Shown in pieces: positions 14,055 through 18,288 of a stretch of 18,288 nucleotides of DNA. Each line of letters starts with the position of its first letter. Position 1 is the stretch's first letter. Origin of the DNA: Opitutia bacterium (GTDB lineage: Bacteria > Verrucomicrobiota > Verrucomicrobiia > Opitutales > JANYEO01); NCBI GenBank assembly GCA_025363025.1, contig JANYEO010000060.1:1-18288 (forward strand), given 5' to 3'. The notes under the pieces are model-generated. The model ran no database searches, was not told the origin of the DNA, and saw nothing but the letters and a program-made list of their open reading frames with translations. Position numbers and translations under genes: made by a program.

Positions 14055-14687
14055 ATGCCTTTACCCCACGGCAAGCCTGAAAAAACAGCTTCCACTAAGA
14101 CAGTGGTTGCAAAGTCTAAAGCAACTTCTACTAAAAAGTTGCTGCTAGCTTCTAATAAAAAAACAAAGCAAGTTAATGAAGAGGTTAACCCCTTAGTCAA
14201 AAAAGTTACAGCAGAGAGCTCCGCTAAGGTCCTTAAGGTTTTAACGCCGCGGGTTGTTTCGAGGTCGAGCAAAGTAGGAGTTTCTAAAAAATCTCAATCT
14301 CTTCTAAACTCTGCTCAAGGTACAATCACAGAACGGTTGTGCGATGCTATTTGGTTTCGGGATTTACCTACACTGAAAGCAACGCTGAGCCTTTTAAGTG
14401 CCCGTCAGCGGTTAGATTTTTTGCAGGACGAAGGACAATCTAATGATACGCATGAAGGCCCTTTGCGTGTGGCTTTAATGACGCGTTATCCGGAGGCTTT
14501 ATCTCTTTTATTCGATGGAATGGGGGCTACGCAAAAATTAGCACTACTAAAGAAAGAGAAAGCCTTTGTGGAACCTATTTTAGCGATTGCGACCAACGGA
14601 GACAGTATACGGCCAGCATTGCATAAAACAGTTGCTGTTATTACCAAAGGTTTATCTACCAAGATGATGCAAGGGTTGTTATCTTGA
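14055..14687 (+). CDS. Basic-tailed protein with degenerate ankyrin-like helical repeats (210 aa)
   Basis: No named family is recognised. Residues 1-90 are rich in Lys, Ser, Thr, Ala and Val with no hydrophobic core, so the tail is probably disordered and no signal peptide is present. Residues about 91-205 form helical repeats of roughly 38-40 residues. LCDAIWFRDLPTLKATLSLL then SARQRLDFLQ (95-124) recurs as LRVALMTRYPEALSLLFDGM then GATQKLALLK (137-166), and a third, poorer unit starts ILAIATNG (175). The pattern L-x2-A-[IL]-x2-R...L-x2-L...Q-[RK]-L-x-[FL]-L is ankyrin-like. It also resembles segments of the exported proteins encoded at 3601-8104, so it may be a cytoplasmic relative. GTG at 14043 is an alternative start; I prefer the ATG. 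It converges on the histidine kinase gene with 14 bases between stops. Confidence 0.72.
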   Translation: MPLPHGKPEKTASTKTVVAKSKATSTKKLLLASNKKTKQVNEEVNPLVKKVTAESSAKVLKVLTPRVVSRSSKVGVSKKSQSLLNSAQGTITERLCDAIWFRDLPTLKATLSLLSARQRLDFLQDEGQSNDTHEGPLRVALMTRYPEALSLLFDGMGATQKLALLKKEKAFVEPILAIATNGDSIRPALHKTVAVITKGLSTKMMQGLLS

Positions 14688-14701
14688 TTGTAATATATGT
14701 T

Positions 14702-16672
14702 TTAGAGGCTTTTATCCGCAAAGTTGGCCAGTACGCTTAACATTTCTTTAATTGGAGTATCTCGCTCCATAATGCGATTGAATAACCCTTTGAGTTTTGG
14801 GGAGGAGAGGCTTCCTTGTTCACTTAAGAGTTGGCCTATGATAAAAATTTCCGGGTATCGTTGCTTTATTTTTTCAACTAGTTTTTCGAAGCCTATATCT
14901 CCGCCAAGTTCCATTAAGAAGAGTACGTGAGGCAGTTGTGGAGCTTCTTCTAAATAAGTCCAGAGCTTGGCTTCTCCTTTACAGGGCATTACTTCCCATT
15001 CTGTTTCGAGTAAACGCTCGACCAAGCTAAACCCACTGGGGTCTTCTAGTGCGTAGACGGCGATTCGTCTACGAGTAGTACGTTTAGGCTCCTCTATTTC
15101 AGCTTGGGCTTCTTCTTCGCTAAAATCGGTGATGGGAATATAAAGGTAGAAGGTTGTGCCTTCTCCTTGAATACTTTCAACCCCCAGTTCGCCTTCGCAA
15201 CTTTCAATAAATAACTTTGTATTATAGAGACCCAAGCCAGAACCCTTGGTGGCTTCTTTGGTTGTAAAGAATGGGTTGAAGATTTTTGGCAGAAGCGACT
15301 CGGGGATGCCCCCTGCATTATCGCTAAACGATAAAAGGGCTCCACTACGCATGGCAGTATGGTTATCAGGGAAGCCTTTTCCAAGTGTTTCTCCCGCTGC
15401 TTTTGGGTTTAAGCAAATGCTAATATGCCCAGGGTTGCCTTCAAGGGCGTCTCGCGTGTTAACAGCTAAATTAAGTAGGCTTTGCCTAAAGCGTACATCA
15501 TCTAAATAAACAGGGAGTTCTGTTTCTGATAAATTAATGCTGAAAAAAGTTCCCTTCGGTAAGATAATTTTTAAAAGGTCTGTTTGATCCTGAATGAGTT
15601 TGCTCAGGTTAAAATAATCTTTACGGCTTTCGACTTCTCGGTGGAGTTCCAGGATCCGCCTGACGAGGGATTGTGCTTCGCGAGCGCTTTTTTGGATTTG
15701 TACGAGCCCGCTTTTCCAGGGGTGCTGAGCCTCAAGCGTACTATCGTAGAGTTCACTTACAGAGTAAATGCCGGCCATGATATTACTAAAGTCATGCAGA
15801 AGGCCCCCGGTTAATACGGCTAAGCTTTCCTTCCAGGCGCTGCGTTGCAGACGGTCTTCAGCGATGGCTTGCCTCGTAATGTCTAGCCAAACACCTTCAT
15901 AGCCTAAGATAAGCCCTGTTGGCGCTACTTGAGGGGTACGTACATCCATAATATGGATGATGCGGCCATCTGGTAGTTTCAGTCGATAGGTCAGGGTAAA
16001 CGTTTCGTGAGTACCCGAGCGTCTAGTGATTTCTGAAAGAAAAGCTTCGCGGTCTTCTTCTGCAATTAATTGTAAGAAAGCGCTACCACTTTTTGAAAGT
16101 GCCCCTAAACGCTTGCCTACCCATGCTTCAAGCCCTGGTCCTATGTAACTAAAAGAACAGTCTGGCCGTTGAGAGAAAAAGATACCTGGGAAATTTTGTA
16201 GGTAATTACTTAATCGTCCCTCAGCTATTTGAAGCCGAAAAAATAATTGAGCCACTGCCGGCCCTTGTGTCGGGGTTTGAGCGGCAGAAGCTTGCCTGAG
16301 TAAAGCTTGAGGTGCCAGGGCAGCGGATAGCGTTGCATATACGCGGCCTTCCATGCAGAGGCCTTCTAGTATCATGCCATAGGGTAAAAGGCCTTCTTTA
16401 TCTTCAAGTGGGAGAAAGAGGGGTTGAGGGCTACTCGACCAGTTGTTTGATAGGTACTCAGGCCAAGCTGGGTTAATTTGGGCCAGTAGAGATTCGATAG
16501 ATGCCCCCACCCATTCTGCAGAAGCGGTATCCCCCCATAAATTATTATCGGCAAATTGGGTTATCAGTATTTGTCCATCCGTGTTTGCAACAAATTGCAA
16601 TCGATGTGCCAAGAGTTGCCGATAATCCTTAGTGTTTGGCTGAGCCTGTGTTTTCGTAATGGTTTTAGGCAT
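14702..16672 (-). CDS. Soluble PAS histidine kinase with degenerate receiver domain
   Basis: A 656-aa sensor kinase without membrane segments, so it should sense a cytoplasmic signal. In order: a possible divergent sensor region (about 15-130); a PAS/PAC domain (about 155-270, ending YEGVWLDITRQ); a dimerisation/H-box LLHDFSNIM with H293; then the ATPase domain with N-box NLAVNTRDAL (401-410), G1 DNAGGIPE (451-458), F-box PFFTTK (467-472) and G2 GSGLGLYN (477-484). Residues about 535-650 look like a receiver. The acidic pair survives as ED, the phosphoacceptor strand reads LFLMELGG with Glu (about E588) in place of Asp, and the conserved Lys-Pro is lost, so it is probably not phosphorylated. 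I chose the ATG at 16672, which overlaps the cheB stop by 8 bases; ATGs at 16684 and 16702 are in frame. Third gene of cheR-cheB-kinase. Confidence 0.88.
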   Translation of the reverse strand: MPKTITKTQAQPNTKDYRQLLAHRLQFVANTDGQILITQFADNNLWGDTASAEWVGASIESLLAQINPAWPEYLSNNWSSSPQPLFLPLEDKEGLLPYGMILEGLCMEGRVYATLSAALAPQALLRQASAAQTPTQGPAVAQLFFRLQIAEGRLSNYLQNFPGIFFSQRPDCSFSYIGPGLEAWVGKRLGALSKSGSAFLQLIAEEDREAFLSEITRRSGTHETFTLTYRLKLPDGRIIHIMDVRTPQVAPTGLILGYEGVWLDITRQAIAEDRLQRSAWKESLAVLTGGLLHDFSNIMAGIYSVSELYDSTLEAQHPWKSGLVQIQKSAREAQSLVRRILELHREVESRKDYFNLSKLIQDQTDLLKIILPKGTFFSINLSETELPVYLDDVRFRQSLLNLAVNTRDALEGNPGHISICLNPKAAGETLGKGFPDNHTAMRSGALLSFSDNAGGIPESLLPKIFNPFFTTKEATKGSGLGLYNTKLFIESCEGELGVESIQGEGTTFYLYIPITDFSEEEAQAEIEEPKRTTRRRIAVYALEDPSGFSLVERLLETEWEVMPCKGEAKLWTYLEEAPQLPHVLFLMELGGDIGFEKLVEKIKQRYPEIFIIGQLLSEQGSLSSPKLKGLFNRIMERDTPIKEMLSVLANFADKSL

Positions 16673-17741
16673 GGGCAGCGGCATGCAGGCTGACGGCTTC
16701 AATCAGTGCGTTGGCGATATGGGGAAGGCTGACAACAGCTGCCGCGGCCCCTAGCTCTACGGCAGTTTTGGGCATGCCATAAACAATGCAGCTTTTTTCA
16801 TCTTGGGCGATGGTGTGAGCGCCTCCATTTTTTAAAGCTAAGAGTCCATTTGCGCCATCTTTGCCCATGCCAGTTAAGAGAGCGGCCACTGCACTGCTTC
16901 TTAAAAGATCTGCAGCGGATTGGAAGAGGATGTCTACCGCAGGGCGTTGATGCCAAATGGGGGGTGTTTGGCTTAAAGTTACACGGTACGTAGTCCCTGC
17001 GCGAATAAGCTTCATGTGGAAGTCCCCTGGGGCAATTAAAACGACCCCCGGTTTTACTTCATCTCCTTCTTCGGCTTCTTTGACGAAGAGTTCGCTTATT
17101 TCATTTAGACGATTGGCGAATGCTTTGGAGAAAACAGGGGGTATGTGCTGTACAATACATATTCCTGGCATGTTTCTGGGTAGCGCTGGGATAATTTCCC
17201 GCAAGGCCTCTGTCCCCCCTGTAGAAGAACCAATGAGTATAATTTTTCTTGTATCAAATTCAGCGCCAGATCTAATACGTGCATTATTTGGTTTTCCGTC
17301 AGCGCTTTTATTACTATTTAAAAGCCCTAATCGTCCTTTTGCTGAATAGGCCCCTTTAATTTTAGTGCGCAGCAGGTTGCTCATGAGCTGTATAGAGTTT
17401 GGCCCATTGGGTTTCCCCATAGCGTCTACAGCCCCTATTTCTAAAGCACTGAGTGCGATTGAAGAATTTGATTGAGATAAAGAGCTAATAACGATGACAG
17501 GCATGGGGTGCTCTTTCATCAAAATCTTGAGGAAAGTTAGGCCATCCATACGGGGCATCTCGATGTCGAGGGTCATGACATCAGGCCGCAAAGTTAAGAT
17601 TTTATCCCGCGCCTCAAAAGGGTCTGCAGCTGTTCCCACTACTTCGATTTGCGGATCGTCTTCGAGCATCGTCGTTAAAATACGGCGTACGACTGCAGAA
17701 TCATCAACAATGAGAAGGCGAATTTTTTGAGTGGGTTGCAT
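16665..17741 (-). CDS. cheB: Chemotaxis response regulator protein-glutamate methylesterase/deamidase CheB
   Basis: Removes methyl groups from, and deamidates, chemoreceptor glutamates. It counteracts the CheR encoded just upstream. The 358-aa protein has a receiver (1-125) with acidic pocket D13/D14, phosphoacceptor D59 in TLDIEMPRMDG, and conserved K110. A linker (about 130-160) follows. The methylesterase domain carries the catalytic triad: S173 in GSSTGG, H199 in QHIPP and D295 in GMGKDGANG. All key residues are intact. It starts 12 bases after the cheR stop and overlaps the kinase gene at its end, so the three form one operon. The receptor, CheA and CheW are not in the window. Confidence 0.97.
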   Translation of the reverse strand: MQPTQKIRLLIVDDSAVVRRILTTMLEDDPQIEVVGTAADPFEARDKILTLRPDVMTLDIEMPRMDGLTFLKILMKEHPMPVIVISSLSQSNSSIALSALEIGAVDAMGKPNGPNSIQLMSNLLRTKIKGAYSAKGRLGLLNSNKSADGKPNNARIRSGAEFDTRKIILIGSSTGGTEALREIIPALPRNMPGICIVQHIPPVFSKAFANRLNEISELFVKEAEEGDEVKPGVVLIAPGDFHMKLIRAGTTYRVTLSQTPPIWHQRPAVDILFQSAADLLRSSAVAALLTGMGKDGANGLLALKNGGAHTIAQDEKSCIVYGMPKTAVELGAAAAVVSLPHIANALIEAVSLHAAAHA

Positions 17742-17753
17742 AATATCTTTGTT

Positions 17754-18288
17754 TTAATTAACGCGTTGGAAGACGGATACTTGAGCCATTTTTAAGGGGT
17801 GTTGTAACCCGGTTAAGCTTTCAGAATGTCCTGTAAACAGGTATCCGCCCACGCGCAATTGGCTAATGAGTTTGTTGATCAGTTCTTGTTTCGTTGGGGT
17901 ATCGAAGTAGATCATGACATTGCGGCAAAATATAAGGTCAAACGGTTGGCTAAAGGGGTAAGCGGGGGCCAATAAATTGAGTTGCTTAAAGTTAACACGT
18001 GCTTTGATTAAAGGCGATACCTGAAAGCAATCTCCCTGAGGCCCTTTCGTTTTTTGAAAATATTGGGTAATGTGTGTCGGGGACATGGAGCCCAAGCGAA
18101 TGCGTTCGTATTCTCCTTTGCGGGCTTGGTCTAAGATACGAGTAGAAATATCGGTTGCTTCAATAGACCAATTCCAATCTGCATGTTTTTGAAAATATTC
18201 GCTGAGTAAAATAGCGATACTATAAGACTCTTCCCCGCTAGAGGCGGCCGCACTCCATATCCGGAAGTGTTTGTTCCCCTCGCGGCTT
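17754..18288 (-). CDS. cheR: Chemotaxis protein methyltransferase CheR (5' end beyond window)
   Basis: The frame is open from base 18287 and gives the C-terminal 177 residues. CheR transfers methyl groups from SAM to chemoreceptor glutamates. The SAM site reads RIWSAAASSGEESYSIAILL, close to the family SAACSTGEEPYS but with Ala for Cys, Ser for Thr and Ser for Pro. Next come EATDISTRILDQARKGEYE (the ATDI-x-T acidic motif that binds SAM) and FDLIFCRNVMIYFD, the signature of the class. The protein ends soon after GHSESLTGL, with no TPR or other extension. The N-terminal helical domain (about 80-100 residues) lies outside the window. Gap to cheB is 12 bases. Confidence 0.95.
   Translation of the reverse strand, partial: SREGNKHFRIWSAAASSGEESYSIAILLSEYFQKHADWNWSIEATDISTRILDQARKGEYERIRLGSMSPTHITQYFQKTKGPQGDCFQVSPLIKARVNFKQLNLLAPAYPFSQPFDLIFCRNVMIYFDTPTKQELINKLISQLRVGGYLFTGHSESLTGLQHPLKMAQVSVFQRVN

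Overview
The window is a moderate-GC bacterial chromosome segment. Its gene content suggests a member of the PVC group, most likely Verrucomicrobiota (Opitutae-like). The pointers are a secreted SUMF1/FGE-like protein with the N-terminal sequence typical of that phylum, a zwf-opcA-pgl cluster, a large GH13 debranching-type enzyme, and a set of lineage-specific secreted proteins. This placement is an inference from protein features and no marker gene confirms it. Almost no gene has a recognisable Shine-Dalgarno sequence, and several starts follow a C/T-rich stretch instead.

Layout: (1) 1-366, minus strand: the first 17 codons of an IS30-family transposase run off the left edge, and the element end cuts a signal-peptide-bearing SUMF1-like gene after about 75 codons. 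(2) 614-3456, plus strand: a pullulanase-like GH13 enzyme overlaps yraN. (3) 3601-8104, plus strand: three consecutive exported proteins of unknown function (413, 706 and 324 aa). By my reading they are built from two shared domains: the 413-aa protein carries domain B, the 706-aa protein carries A+B, and the 324-aa protein carries A. A strong intrinsic terminator separates the second from the third. (4) 8210-11710, plus strand: zwf, opcA and pgl give the oxidative pentose phosphate entry with its G6PDH assembly factor. (5) ubiE/menG, minus strand, overlaps pgl tail to tail. (6) 12771-14687, plus strand: a YdgJ/YvaA-type Gfo/Idh/MocA oxidoreductase behind a good sigma70-type promoter with a 14-bp palindrome, then tRNA-Cys(GCA), then a basic-tailed protein with degenerate ankyrin-like helical repeats. 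(7) 14702-18288, minus strand: cheR (partial), cheB and a soluble PAS histidine kinase whose C-terminal receiver is degenerate, with Glu at the phosphoacceptor position.

Functionally, the debranching enzyme would release glucans that feed glucose-6-phosphate into zwf-opcA-pgl for NADPH. The che block is a signalling module with a dedicated kinase. The most unusual content is the modular secreted family at 3601-8104 and its possible relative at 14055-14687. The genes at 7130 and 14055 share the 9-mer TTAGCGTGC just before their start codons, which hints at joint control.
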